From CAZBNB01 sp964493245 (GTDB taxonomy: Bacteria > Pseudomonadota > Gammaproteobacteria > Legionellales > Legionellaceae): a stretch of DNA of 64,000 nucleotides. The position numbers were made by a program, and so were the translations under genes. The stretch's first letter is position 1. Each line of letters starts with the position of its first letter. The stretch spans positions 62,001-126,000 of the forward strand of contig CAZBNB010000001.1 in assembly GCA_964493245.1 (NCBI GenBank), in the 5' to 3' direction. Below, in pieces: positions 1-8,912 of this stretch. The notes below the pieces were generated by a model, which saw only the letters and a list, made by a program, of their open reading frames with translations, was not told the origin of the DNA and did no database searches.

Positions 1-1079
1 TTCCCACGATGTCGTATTTCAAAATATAGACCATTTTGGCGAAAAGCGCCGCTATGACCAACACTTGCAATATGCTCACCTTGATTGACGCTGTCTCCCT
101 TGTGTTTAAAGATTGCCTGATTGTTTGCATAAAGGGTCATGAATCCCCAGCCATGATCAACGATGATCAATAATCCATATGCGTTTAACCAATCGCTGAA
201 GACTACTTTTCCAGGATAAATGGCTTGTACAGGCGTTTCCTCATTGGTTGCAAACAACACACCTTGATTTGTGTTTCGCTCTTTGGTGTCGGCTGCAATC
301 GGTCTTATTAATTTGTGTTTCATTTGTGATAATGGGTGCCTGGTTTGTAAGACACTTTGTTGGGTTAAGGTTGTCATCAAATGCGACAGATGAGTTTGGC
401 TCTGGCGGAAGGCAGCAATATTTTGTTGGGTTTGTTGAATATCTTGATTCAGTGATTGTATTAAACTCGCTCGGTAACGCTGATCTGCGCTGAGTTTCTC
501 TTGATCGTGATGCAATTTTGTTTGTAAATCTGCCAATGTTTGAAACTCATGATCTAGTATGGCTTTTTTTTCTGCCAAGCCTTGCTGCGTGTTTTTCAAA
601 TTTTCCATTAAATGTTGATTGGTTTGTAATAGATAACGATAGTATACAAATAAACGCTGTGATTCTTGTGTTTTAGGTTGCTGTAACAGTGCGATCACGG
701 CTTTTTTGTCCGCCATCTTATAACGCGCTATGATCAATTTTGTAAGAGATGTTTGCATACGTTGGTATTTTGCATTTAAAGCATCGAGCTGTGTTTCTAG
801 CGTGGTGATTTCTTGTTGCTTGATCTGATATTGTTGTTGTGTCGCTTGGAGTTGTGGTTGCAAGCCGTGAATACGTTTTTCGATGTCGGTGATTTCTTGT
901 TTTAAAAGCGCTTGTTTATCTTGTACTTGTGCCAGGCGTTTTTGCATATGCTGAATTTTTCTTTCCAGTGTCGCTAAACTTTCTTTTGTTTGTGAAAGCG
1001 AGTTAGCGGCGACAGTCGTAGAGATAAGCATCATAAAGAGCGAAAAAAATCCTATTTTCGACCACTTTATTATGCCCAT
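1..1079 (-). CDS. envC: EnvC-like murein hydrolase activator (3' end cut by window edge)
   Basis: Periplasmic activator of the septal amidases AmiA/AmiB in daughter-cell separation. The reading frame is open from the ATG at 1079 to the left edge. It starts with a signal peptide (residues about 1-25, ending TTVAANS). A long Gln/Lys-rich coiled coil follows to about residue 240, then a LytM/M23 domain in which I can read VDHGWGFMTLYANNQ and, near the edge, LYFEIRHRG. The catalytic HxxH-type histidine is replaced (TLYANN), as in E. coli EnvC, so it should be a non-catalytic activator. The start overlaps the 3' end of gpmI by 10 bp, so the two genes are probably cotranscribed, an arrangement also found in other gammaproteobacteria. 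Only the last few C-terminal residues are missing. NlpD is less likely because of the long coiled coil. Confidence 0.88.
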   Translation of the reverse strand, partial: MGIIKWSKIGFFSLFMMLISTTVAANSLSQTKESLATLERKIQHMQKRLAQVQDKQALLKQEITDIEKRIHGLQPQLQATQQQYQIKQQEITTLETQLDALNAKYQRMQTSLTKLIIARYKMADKKAVIALLQQPKTQESQRLFVYYRYLLQTNQHLMENLKNTQQGLAEKKAILDHEFQTLADLQTKLHHDQEKLSADQRYRASLIQSLNQDIQQTQQNIAAFRQSQTHLSHLMTTLTQQSVLQTRHPLSQMKHKLIRPIAADTKERNTNQGVLFATNEETPVQAIYPGKVVFSDWLNAYGLLIIVDHGWGFMTLYANNQAIFKHKGDSVNQGEHIASVGHSGAFRQNGLYFEIRHRG

Positions 1080-2599
1080 AAATTTTGACCTGTCATGTCA
1101 TTGGGTTTCGTCATATTCAGTAGCGCCAGCAATGTTGGCGCTACATCTGCCAGGCTTGCTGGACCGGGTTTAAATTGTTTTTCGGCCGAGCCAATATAAA
1201 GTAGCGGTACGGGCTCACACGTGTGTGCGGTATGTGGCTGTTGTGTGGCTTCATCAAACATACACTCGGCGTTGCCATGATCTGCTGTTATCAAAAGCGC
1301 TCCTTGGGTTTTTTCAATGGCTTGTCCTATACGTTGCATCGCTTTATCAAGCGATTCAATTGCCTTGATGGTGGCATCGAAATTACCCGAGTGTCCGACC
1401 ATATCTGCGTTAGCATAATTACAAATAATAACATCATAATCTGCTTCTTCAATCGCTGCAACGAGCTTTTCGGTCAGTGAGTCTGCACTCATTTCTGGTT
1501 GTAAATCGTATGTTGCGATTTTAGGGGAGGGAATAAGGCATCTGTCTTCTTGAGAAAAGCACGTTTCTGTGCCGCCATTAAAGAAGAAAGTGACATGAGC
1601 ATATTTTTCGGTTTCGGCGATGCGCAATTGTTTTAAGCCCTGTTTAGCAAGCACTTCGCCCAGCGTGTTGTGTAACAGGCGAGGTGAAAAAGCGATATCA
1701 GTGATGAGATGTGCACCGTAATCTGTCATGCTAATAAACTGTGTCAGCTCGGGTGGCTTTCGTGCAAATTCAACGGCTGTGTTGTTTTCAGTTGAAATGA
1801 TAGCCTCGGTTAGTTGACGTGCTCTATCTGCGCGAAAATTGAAGAAAAATACACTGTCACCCGCTTCAATCGGATTGGCCTCACCCAATTGCGTTGGTGG
1901 AAAAAACTCATCCGTAATACCTTGTTGGTAATAATCTTGGATAGCCGCGGTGGTTGTTTCATAATGATGCTGAGCGTTGCCCTCAATAATGGCGCGGTAT
2001 GCCTGTTCGGTGCGTGTCCATCGTTTGTCACGATCCATGGCGTAATAACGTCCTGTCAGGGTGCTTATTTTTGTCGAGGTGTTTAAATAAGGTTGTAATC
2101 GTTCTAAGTAAATGGAAGCACTTTGTGGTGGCGTGTCTCGTCCATCCATAAAAAGGTGCAAGTAAACATGCGGGCAGTCGAGTGATTGGCATAAGGCAAT
2201 AAATGCATGCAAATGTGCTTCATGACTGTGTACGCCCCCATCGGATAACAAGCCCATGACATGGATAGCACGGTTATTTTGTTTGATTTTTTGAATAGCA
2301 TTGATAAAAACGGGATTCTCAGCAAAGCGGCCTTGTTTGATATCTTGGTTGATATAGGTTAAGTCTTGCAAGATTTGTCGGCCGGCCCCAATGTGCATGT
2401 GTCCAACTTCAGAATTTCCCATTTGTCCTTCTGGCAAACCAACTGCCAAACCAGATGCATCCAGTAATCGATGCGGACGTGTTGCCCACCAGTGATCCCA
2501 TTGGGGTGTTTTTGCATTTGCAATTGCGTTATACGTGTTTTGGTGACGATATCCCCATCCATCTAAAATAAGGAGTACAGTCGGGCCTTTTTTTACCAT
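1070..2599 (-). CDS. gpmI: 2,3-bisphosphoglycerate-independent phosphoglycerate mutase
   Basis: Interconverts 3- and 2-phosphoglycerate in glycolysis and gluconeogenesis through a phosphoserine enzyme with two metal ions; cytoplasmic. The protein is 509 residues, normal for the family. Visible motifs are LLILDGWGYR (first metal-binding Asp, residue 13), MGNSEVGH with the catalytic Ser at residue 63, MDGRDTPP, and near the C-terminus TADHGNAECM and HTAHTCEPVP, which complete the metal site. The frame extends 22 codons upstream, but I chose the ATG at 2599 because AGAGG lies 5 nt upstream and homologues begin at this point. The gene is divergent from uppS and overlaps envC downstream. Confidence 0.95.
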   Translation of the reverse strand: MVKKGPTVLLILDGWGYRHQNTYNAIANAKTPQWDHWWATRPHRLLDASGLAVGLPEGQMGNSEVGHMHIGAGRQILQDLTYINQDIKQGRFAENPVFINAIQKIKQNNRAIHVMGLLSDGGVHSHEAHLHAFIALCQSLDCPHVYLHLFMDGRDTPPQSASIYLERLQPYLNTSTKISTLTGRYYAMDRDKRWTRTEQAYRAIIEGNAQHHYETTTAAIQDYYQQGITDEFFPPTQLGEANPIEAGDSVFFFNFRADRARQLTEAIISTENNTAVEFARKPPELTQFISMTDYGAHLITDIAFSPRLLHNTLGEVLAKQGLKQLRIAETEKYAHVTFFFNGGTETCFSQEDRCLIPSPKIATYDLQPEMSADSLTEKLVAAIEEADYDVIICNYANADMVGHSGNFDATIKAIESLDKAMQRIGQAIEKTQGALLITADHGNAECMFDEATQQPHTAHTCEPVPLLYIGSAEKQFKPGPASLADVAPTLLALLNMTKPNDMTGQNLWA

Positions 2600-2737
2600 A
2601 ATGCCTCTTAATCTTTTTGCAGGGGTAATGTATACTTCCGGACCCATGAGTATAGCGCGAATCACCTAAAATCTAAATTGCCAATCATGAGTTTTATTCT
2701 TATTGTTGGTGGTTGCCCAAATAAAGGAAGCATTGGT

Positions 2738-3475
2738 TTGAAGCACACAATACCAGAACATGTTGCCATCATTATGGATGGAAATGGCCGTTGGGCACAA
2801 TCTCGAGGTTTGTCTCGCAGCGAAGGTCATCTGGCCGGTGTCGCCGTGGCTAAAGAGATTACCAAGGCCTGTGTGGCTAGAAATATTCGTGTCTTAAGTC
2901 TTTGGGCGTTTGGTCAAGAAAATTGGGCAAGACCGACAGACGAAGTCGATTTTCTCATGGCGTTATTTGCGACATCCTTAACCAAAGAAGTCGATGAATT
3001 ACACCAGAATGATGTGAGATTACGCTTTACCGGTGATAAAAGTCGACTTGCACCTTCACTATGTCAAGCCATGCAAAAAGCAGAAACACTGACGGCATCC
3101 AATCAAACTTTAACTCTGAACATGGTGATTAACTATGGTGGTAAGTGGGATATTACACAAGCCACAAAGCGTATCTGTGAAGAGGCGATGAATAAAAAAA
3201 TTCAACCAGAAGATATCAATGAAGCACTTTTTTCAAGTTATCTTTGTATGTCTGATTTACCCGATCCGGATTTGTTTATTCGCACCAGTGGTGAGCAGCG
3301 TATTAGTAATTTTTTTCTCTGGCAATTATCGTACACAGAGCTTTATTTTTCACCTTTTCATTGGCCTGATTTCACGGCAGAAATACTCGATGAAGCATTA
3401 CACAGTTTTGAAACAAGAGAGCGTCGTTATGGGAAAACGTCGGCGCAATTAGATACGATCGTGAACCGAGAGTGA
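2738..3475 (+). CDS. uppS: Undecaprenyl diphosphate synthase
   Basis: Cis-prenyltransferase that extends farnesyl-PP with IPP to C55-PP, the lipid carrier for peptidoglycan and O-antigen. Family signatures are IIMDGNGRW near the N-terminus (pyrophosphate-binding Asp) and RTSGEQRISNFFLWQ near the C-terminus (IPP binding). Start choice: a TTG at 2738 is preceded by AAGGAAG with a 7-nt spacer and gives 245 residues beginning right before PEHVAIIMDGNG. An in-frame ATG at 2687 would add an atypical 17-residue tail, so the TTG is preferred. It is first in a rightward envelope block; cdsA starts 1 nt after its stop. The dxr gene usually found just upstream is absent here. Confidence 0.94.
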   Translation: MKHTIPEHVAIIMDGNGRWAQSRGLSRSEGHLAGVAVAKEITKACVARNIRVLSLWAFGQENWARPTDEVDFLMALFATSLTKEVDELHQNDVRLRFTGDKSRLAPSLCQAMQKAETLTASNQTLTLNMVINYGGKWDITQATKRICEEAMNKKIQPEDINEALFSSYLCMSDLPDPDLFIRTSGEQRISNFFLWQLSYTELYFSPFHWPDFTAEILDEALHSFETRERRYGKTSAQLDTIVNRE

Positions 3476-3476
3476 T

Positions 3477-4268
3477 ATGTTTAGAGAACGCTTTATAACC
3501 GCGGTGATCTTAATTCCGCTTGTGTTGCTGGCAATTTGTTATGGCAATATCTGGGCATTAAGTGCAGTGATGTTGGTATTAATGGTGGGGCTGGGATATG
3601 AGTGGATGTTTTTGATTCCACTGAAGCATATCACTCACCAATGTTTATTTATGATCCTTTTGTTATTGGCCTTATTACCCAGTTTGTTCGCACTGCATTT
3701 TTATTTACAACTAAATTGCATCATTTGGGGCTTGATTTTTGTAGCCTTATTGACTTACCCTGCTTCACAGTCGTACTGGGGGTATCGTTTGATTGTGACG
3801 ATACTGTGCGTATTTAGCTTGCCATTGTTTCTCAGTAGCTTGCATGCGTTGCTGCTAGAAGATGATGGGCGTGTCATGCTGATCTATCTGTTGTGTTTGG
3901 TCTGGTCGGTTGACATCGGTGCCTATCTAGTTGGAAAGCAATGGGGGCGGCATAAGTTGATTCCCGCTGTGAGTCCGGGCAAATCCTGGGAAGGCGCTTT
4001 GGGTGGTTGTTTGGCTGCCCTATTGGTTGCCTGGGCTGGATATATTTATGCACAGCCAACACAGGTAGTTTGGTGGTTTGTTAGCGCGCTGTTTATTGTA
4101 CTGATATCGATGTTGGGTGATTTATTTATCAGTATGTTGAAGCGTCGCTGTCAACTGAAGGACACGGGACGTTTGTTGCCAGGTCATGGTGGTTTGTTGG
4201 ATCGATTAGACAGTTTAATTGCTGCATTGCCGTTTTTTTACTACCTCTATCCATCCCAGTTTCAATAA
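3477..4268 (+). CDS. cdsA: Phosphatidate cytidylyltransferase (CDP-diglyceride synthase)
   Basis: Makes CDP-diacylglycerol from phosphatidic acid and CTP, the branch point to all phospholipids; inner membrane. The protein is 263 residues with about eight hydrophobic segments. The C-terminal CdsA signature is complete: SPGKSWEGALGG, then GDLFISMLKRRCQLKD and PGHGGLLDRLDS with the conserved acidic metal-binding residues. It begins 1 nt after the uppS stop and is surely cotranscribed. In most gammaproteobacteria rseP lies between cdsA and bamA; here the next gene is bamA after 92 bp, so rseP must lie elsewhere or be absent. Confidence 0.94.
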   Translation: MFRERFITAVILIPLVLLAICYGNIWALSAVMLVLMVGLGYEWMFLIPLKHITHQCLFMILLLLALLPSLFALHFYLQLNCIIWGLIFVALLTYPASQSYWGYRLIVTILCVFSLPLFLSSLHALLLEDDGRVMLIYLLCLVWSVDIGAYLVGKQWGRHKLIPAVSPGKSWEGALGGCLAALLVAWAGYIYAQPTQVVWWFVSALFIVLISMLGDLFISMLKRRCQLKDTGRLLPGHGGLLDRLDSLIAALPFFYYLYPSQFQ

Positions 4269-4360
4269 GAAGAAACACAGTAACAACTCACTCAAACCTG
4301 ACCGTTGGCCAAGATGCTGACTGAGTGTGTGAGTGGTTACGAAACACGAAGTGAATAATA

Positions 4361-6673
4361 ATGAAAAAATTGAATAAACGCCTGATTTTAAAGCTTGGTT
4401 CGACAGCCATGATTGCTTGCACATTGCAAACAACAGCTGTTTACGGTTTTATTGTGCGAGATATCAAAATTACCGGTTTGAAACGCGTTAGCACGGGAAC
4501 GGTGCTCAATTACTTACCTGTTCAAATTGGTGAGGATGTTGATGCCGAATCCACACCACAAATGATTCGTGCACTGTATGATACCGGCTTTTTTCAATCA
4601 GTTGTCCTTGAGCGTCAAGGCAGTACATTGATTGTTAATGTGGTTGAGCGCGCCACCATTGGCTCTGTAAATGTCGTTGGTAATAAAGAAATCCCCAATG
4701 ACAAAATGAAAGAAATTTTGAAGCAATTGGGCTTGGTGAAAGGACAAGTGTTTCAGCGCTCATCGCTTGAGCGTCTTGAGAAAGAGTTAAAGCAAGCTTA
4801 TAACGCCAGAGGTAAATATAATGCGCGTATTAGCTCCAAAGTCACACAACTGACAGAAAACCGTGTTGCAATTAATATTACCATTTCAGAAGGGCGGGTG
4901 TCTCGTATTAAAGATATTCGTATTATTGGTAACCATGATTTTTCTTCATCTGAGCTGTTGTCGCAACTAACCCTGTCAACCAGTAATCTTTTAACTTATT
5001 TTACGAAAAAGGATCAATATTCTAAAGCCACAATGGATGCTTCTTTAGAAGCTTTACGCTCGTTTTACCTTGATAGAGGGTATTTGAAGTTCAAGATTGT
5101 GTCTTCACAAGTCCTTTTAGCCCCTGATCGTAAAGATGTGTTTATTAATATCCACATTGATGAAGGTCCACAGTATTTCTTTTCTGGTTTTGATTTTGCG
5201 GGCAAGACGATTTTATCAAAAGAAAAACTGAGTACATTGGTTGATATTCATCAAGGTGATGTTTTCTCACGAAAAAAAGTCACGGAAAGTGTGTCTGCTA
5301 TTGGATTGGCGTTAGGTGATATCGGTTATGGTTTCCCTGCGGTTAATGCTGAACCTAAAATCGATGAAAAAAATAAAACGGTTTTTATTTCCTTTGTTAT
5401 CGATCCGGGACGTCATGTTTATGTCAGGCGCATTAATTTTCATGGTAATACCAAGACTGCTGATTATGTTTTGCGCAATGTGATTCGTCAAACTGAAGGT
5501 GGATTGTTGTCTTTACACAATATCAAAGAATCTGAACGCCAATTACGTTTGTTAAATTATTTAAAAAATATTAATGTCAAAACCACGCCGATTCCGGGCG
5601 CGAACAATCAAGTTGATTTGGATGTGGATATTGAAGAAGCGCCTTCTGCAGAGGCGAGTGCTTCTGTGGGTTACGGTACCACGGGGCCTCAGGTCAATGC
5701 AGCGTTTAACCAATATAACTTTATGGGAACGGGGCGTACGATTGGTTTCGGATTTAACGCCAGCTTCTGGGGGCAGGATTATTCATTCAACTATTATAAC
5801 CCGTTTTATACCAGTACCGGCATAGGGCGAGGTATTGGCGCTTATTTCCAAACAGTCAATCCAAAACACCTGGATGTTAGCTCTTATAACTCGGATCGTT
5901 TTGGTGGCGATGTTACTTACAATATGCGCTTAGGTGAAGCAAGCAGTGTTCAGGCCGGTTATGGTTATCAAGGTTTGTCGATACGCTCTGTTGGTATCGT
6001 GCAGCAAATTCAGAATTTTGTAAACTTATATGGCCGCGACTTTAATCAAGTCCGATTAACCGTCGGGTGGAGCCGTAATACTTACGATCAAATGCCTTAT
6101 CCCAAAAAAGGGATAAACCAACAAGCGGCGGTATTATTTTCTTTACCGGCATCATCTAATTCTTTAAATTACTTTAAGCTTGCCTACCAGACACACCAGT
6201 ATTATCCGCTTTATCGTGGTTTAATTTTTACCGTCTTGGGCAATGTTGGCTATGGAAATACCTACTCGCGCCAAGGGTTGCCTTTTTATGAAAACTACTA
6301 CGCAGGGGGTATTGCACAGCCGGGTCAAGTGCGTGGTTATGAATCATACTCTTTGGGGCCTTTAGATAGTACAAATCGCGCACTGGGGGGTAACTTATTG
6401 TTAAATGGTAGTGCTGGTTTGATTTTACCTTATCCGCTGAGTCGAGAAACGGTTCGCACCACCCTGTTTGCGGATGCTGGTAACGTATTTGCGCAAGGTA
6501 TTCCGGCAGCGCTGACGGGGACATCGGCTGGTCCTATTCGTTATTCAGGGGGTGTTTCGATTGAGTGGCGTTCACCTTTCGGTCCTCTGGCATTTAGTGT
6601 GGCTAAGCCTTTAAATATGCAACCGAGAGATGATGCACAGTATTTTCAATTTTCTGTGTCCTCTGGATTTTAG
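4361..6673 (+). CDS. bamA: Outer membrane protein assembly factor BamA
   Basis: Core of the BAM machine that folds and inserts beta-barrel proteins in the outer membrane. The protein is 770 residues, typical for the family. A signal peptide (about residues 1-29, before FIVRDIKITGLKRV) is followed by five POTRA domains to about residue 420 and a 16-strand Omp85 barrel. The barrel-lid motif appears as VRGYESYSLGP near residue 656 (VRGF in E. coli), and the chain ends in Phe (QFSVSSGF), the normal C-terminal signal of outer-membrane barrels. It is followed by an inverted repeat and then skp. Confidence 0.96.
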   Translation: MKKLNKRLILKLGSTAMIACTLQTTAVYGFIVRDIKITGLKRVSTGTVLNYLPVQIGEDVDAESTPQMIRALYDTGFFQSVVLERQGSTLIVNVVERATIGSVNVVGNKEIPNDKMKEILKQLGLVKGQVFQRSSLERLEKELKQAYNARGKYNARISSKVTQLTENRVAINITISEGRVSRIKDIRIIGNHDFSSSELLSQLTLSTSNLLTYFTKKDQYSKATMDASLEALRSFYLDRGYLKFKIVSSQVLLAPDRKDVFINIHIDEGPQYFFSGFDFAGKTILSKEKLSTLVDIHQGDVFSRKKVTESVSAIGLALGDIGYGFPAVNAEPKIDEKNKTVFISFVIDPGRHVYVRRINFHGNTKTADYVLRNVIRQTEGGLLSLHNIKESERQLRLLNYLKNINVKTTPIPGANNQVDLDVDIEEAPSAEASASVGYGTTGPQVNAAFNQYNFMGTGRTIGFGFNASFWGQDYSFNYYNPFYTSTGIGRGIGAYFQTVNPKHLDVSSYNSDRFGGDVTYNMRLGEASSVQAGYGYQGLSIRSVGIVQQIQNFVNLYGRDFNQVRLTVGWSRNTYDQMPYPKKGINQQAAVLFSLPASSNSLNYFKLAYQTHQYYPLYRGLIFTVLGNVGYGNTYSRQGLPFYENYYAGGIAQPGQVRGYESYSLGPLDSTNRALGGNLLLNGSAGLILPYPLSRETVRTTLFADAGNVFAQGIPAALTGTSAGPIRYSGGVSIEWRSPFGPLAFSVAKPLNMQPRDDAQYFQFSVSSGF

Positions 6674-6709
6674 TTTTCGTGAGTACGGTGATTGATTTAA
6701 TTTAGTTCC

Positions 6710-6744
6710 GGAGTATACTTGCTCTGGTGTTGGATATATACTCC
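6710..6744. repeat. Inverted repeat between bamA and skp
   Basis: GGAGTATA and TATACTCC form a perfect 8-bp inverted repeat around a 19-nt loop. There is no T-run directly after it, so it is not a classical terminator. It could be an attenuator or RNA-processing hairpin that sets skp apart from bamA. Function is inference. Confidence 0.4.
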
Positions 6745-6828
6745 TAATCTTTCAAACGGCGGGCTTTTTTGTTGCTCAAGATTTGATCAGGGTATGTCAT
6801 ACGAAATTTTATGTCAGGAGTGGATAGA

Positions 6829-7329
6829 ATGAAGCGTTTAGTGGGCATGTTGATGGCGTTGTCGTTGGTGTTCAGTGGTGCGATGGCGTACGCGGATGGC
6901 AGTAAAATTGGTGTTGTTGACTTGCAAAAAATTATGCAAACGTCATCTCAAATGAAAGCCATTCAAGAAAAATTAGAAAGAGAATTTAAGCCCCGTCGAG
7001 ATAAACTGATCGCCATGGAAGAAACGTTGAAAAAAGACATGGAAACATTCAAGCGTGATACCGCGGTGATGAGCCAAACACAACGCAAAGATTTAGAGAA
7101 AAAAATCGTCGGCGAGCAACAACAGTTTGAACGTGATGGTCAACAGTATCAACAAGAGTTAAGCACAGCACATAATGATGCGATGGAAGATTTCTACAAT
7201 AAAATCCGTGCAGCCATTTCTAAAGTTGCAGAAAGTGACAAATACGACATCGTTTTCCAAAAAGATGCGGCTCCTTTTAGTGTAGAAAAATTGGATATTA
7301 CTGCGAAAGTTATGCAGGAAATTAAGTAG
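6829..7329 (+). CDS. skp: Periplasmic chaperone Skp/OmpH
   Basis: Trimeric periplasmic holdase that carries unfolded outer-membrane proteins to BAM. The protein is 166 residues: signal peptide MKRLVGMLMALSLVFSGAMAYA, then the OmpH core beginning KIGVVDLQKIM, a long charged coiled coil (the Skp tentacles) and a C-terminal return to the head domain (YDIVFQKDAAPFSVEKLDIT). I chose the ATG at 6829 rather than the in-frame ATG at 6811 because AGGAG lies 10 nt upstream and the signal peptide then starts correctly. It follows bamA as in other proteobacteria, but lpxD, usually next, is missing. Confidence 0.92.
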   Translation: MKRLVGMLMALSLVFSGAMAYADGSKIGVVDLQKIMQTSSQMKAIQEKLEREFKPRRDKLIAMEETLKKDMETFKRDTAVMSQTQRKDLEKKIVGEQQQFERDGQQYQQELSTAHNDAMEDFYNKIRAAISKVAESDKYDIVFQKDAAPFSVEKLDITAKVMQEIK

Positions 7330-7588
7330 TTTTTTGTTAGACTCGTTACGGTTTGGGCAGTCAAAATAGATTTTTAGCTTGACTGCCATGAAGTACAAAG
7401 ATAACTTCTTAGTGTCTTGTTGCTAATCTGGACATGTCCTTCTCTAGAATTGTATCCCTGCTTGCGCGAGGAACCATGTTATGAGACCGAATTAATGGGA
7501 CTAGGCACTGTGTGGCACATCATCTTTTAAAAATCTTTATCAACAGTTTTTTATATCATTTAAAAAGCTGATAACTGAGTAGAATATT
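7330..7588. other. Intergenic region where lpxD would be expected
   Basis: This 259-bp stretch lies between skp and fabZ, where gammaproteobacteria usually carry lpxD. I see no coding remnant of LpxD hexapeptide repeats. It holds a hairpin (GGCAGTCAA ... TTGACTGCC, 7356-7387, perfect 9-bp stem) and an AT-rich run before fabZ that could carry the fabZ-lpxA promoter. No confident -35/-10 pair could be assigned. Confidence 0.5.
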
Positions 7589-8047
7589 ATGGCTGGACCA
7601 GTTGAAATCGACAAAATTTTTGAGCTATTGCCTCATCGTTATCCTTTTATTTTGGTTGATCGTGTTCTTGATTATGAGCCCTATCAATTTTTAAAAGCGA
7701 TTAAGAATGTCACCATTAATGAGCCATTTTTTACGGGACATTTTCCGAACAAACCGATTATGCCTGGTGTATTGATGTTGGAAGCGTTGGCACAAACCTG
7801 TGCGATTTTGTCCAACTTATCTCGTTCGGCAAAAGAAGGACATGAGTTTTTGTATTTCTTTGCGGGCATCGATAATGCAAAATTTAAGCAAGTGGTCACA
7901 CCGGGTGATCAATTGTTATTAGAAGTAAAATTGATTGCGCAAAAGCGAGACTTTTGGCGCATGCAAGGAAGTGTTCACGTGGGAGATAAGTTAGCGTGTT
8001 CTGCTGAATTAATGAGTGCTGCAAAAGAAATACCAAAGGAAAAATGA
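7589..8047 (+). CDS. fabZ: 3-hydroxyacyl-ACP dehydratase FabZ
   Basis: Dehydrates (3R)-hydroxyacyl-ACP in fatty acid elongation and competes with LpxA for hydroxyacyl-ACP. The protein is 152 residues with a hot-dog fold. It shows LLPHRYPFILVDRV near the N-terminus and the active-site region FTGHFPNKPIMPGVLMLEA, giving the catalytic pair His51 and Glu65. The stop is followed after 1 nt by the lpxA start, so the two are translationally coupled. Confidence 0.95.
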   Translation: MAGPVEIDKIFELLPHRYPFILVDRVLDYEPYQFLKAIKNVTINEPFFTGHFPNKPIMPGVLMLEALAQTCAILSNLSRSAKEGHEFLYFFAGIDNAKFKQVVTPGDQLLLEVKLIAQKRDFWRMQGSVHVGDKLACSAELMSAAKEIPKEK

Positions 8048-8048
8048 C

Positions 8049-8819
8049 GTGATTAGTGAACATGCGATAATTCATCCCACTGCGAAATTAGCTGCTGGCG
8101 TAACGGTTGGTCCTGGTACCATTATTGGGGCAGATGTTGAAATTGGTGAAGACACATGGGTTGGTCCCCATGTGGTGATCCAAGGACCAACGACCATTGG
8201 CAAACGCAATAAAATATTTCAATTTGCGTCGGTTGGGGATGCGCCGCAAGATAAAACTTATCAAAATGAGCCAACGCGTCTTGAAATTGGTGATGACAAT
8301 ATTATCCGCGAATTTGCGATGATCAGTCGCGGCACGCTGAAAGGCGGTGGTTTGACTAAAATTGGAAATCATAATTTTCTAATGGCCTATTCACATATTG
8401 GCCATGACTGCGATGTTGGTAATTACGTGGTATTAGTGAACTATGCTGCTTTGTCTGGGCACGTGGTCGTTGAGGATTATGTTAATATCGGTGGCTATGC
8501 TGCTATTCATCAATTTTGCCACATCGGAGCTTATGCTTTTGTCGCGCGCGCAACTTATGTCACAAAAGATGTACTGCCTTATGTGATGATCGCAGGCCAC
8601 GAGACGAATGCGTGTGGTATCAATACCGTTGGTTTGCGCCGTGCTGGGTTCTCTTCTACAGCGATTGATTCTTTGCGTCGCGCTTATAAAACTATTTTTC
8701 GTAAAGGCCTGACCGTACAACAAGCGGTTGCAGAGCTTGAACTCATGCAACAAGATTGTCCTGAAGTCCTGCGCTTGATCGATGCGCTGAACCAATCGAC
8801 ACGCGGAATTGTCAGATAA
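8049..8819 (+). CDS. lpxA: UDP-N-acetylglucosamine acyltransferase LpxA
   Basis: First step of lipid A synthesis: moves a 3-hydroxyacyl chain from ACP to UDP-GlcNAc. The protein is 256 residues, a left-handed beta helix of hexapeptide repeats starting SEHAIIHPTAKLAAGVTVGPG. The catalytic His is in SHIGHDCDVGNY (about residue 119), and the C-terminal helical domain GLRRAGFSSTAIDSLRRAYK is present. The start is a GTG at 8049 with AAAGGA 8 nt upstream; a longer frame runs back into fabZ but lacks support. The lpxB gene, which normally follows, is absent; a convergent unrelated gene comes next. Confidence 0.95.
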   Translation: MISEHAIIHPTAKLAAGVTVGPGTIIGADVEIGEDTWVGPHVVIQGPTTIGKRNKIFQFASVGDAPQDKTYQNEPTRLEIGDDNIIREFAMISRGTLKGGGLTKIGNHNFLMAYSHIGHDCDVGNYVVLVNYAALSGHVVVEDYVNIGGYAAIHQFCHIGAYAFVARATYVTKDVLPYVMIAGHETNACGINTVGLRRAGFSSTAIDSLRRAYKTIFRKGLTVQQAVAELELMQQDCPEVLRLIDALNQSTRGIVR

Positions 8820-8847
8820 CGAGGAATACTCACTCAGCATACAGGAG

Positions 8848-8908
8848 CGGCCCTTCGTTCAAAATGTGCCAAATATATGGTCGTTCCCTTGTGCGGAGTG
8901 AATACTTA
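8848..8908. repeat. Dispersed repeat, copy 1 (pair with 48441-48506)
   Basis: The gap between the convergent lpxA and TPR-methyltransferase genes ends with CGTTCCCTTGTGCGGAGTGA. A near-identical block, CGTTCTCTCGTGCGGAGTGA, closes the dgt/sbtA gap, and both are preceded by a similar cggc..ttcgttc stretch and a (g)tcaaatat motif. Both copies lie between convergent genes. A dispersed palindromic or terminator-like repeat is the likely explanation. Confidence 0.5.
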
Positions 8909-8912
8909 CAAT

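Noticed and set aside
248..493. 81-codon plus-strand open frame near the left edge
   Set aside because: Antisense to envC, whose M23-like domain is unmistakable on the minus strand.
4289..4305. ACTCAAACCTGACC shared with 55708-55721 as a dispersed repeat
   Set aside because: The match is only about 14 bp with no similar flanks; chance cannot be excluded.
8433..8840. 135-codon minus-strand open frame over lpxA
   Set aside because: LpxA hexapeptide repeats on the plus strand explain the DNA; no independent support.
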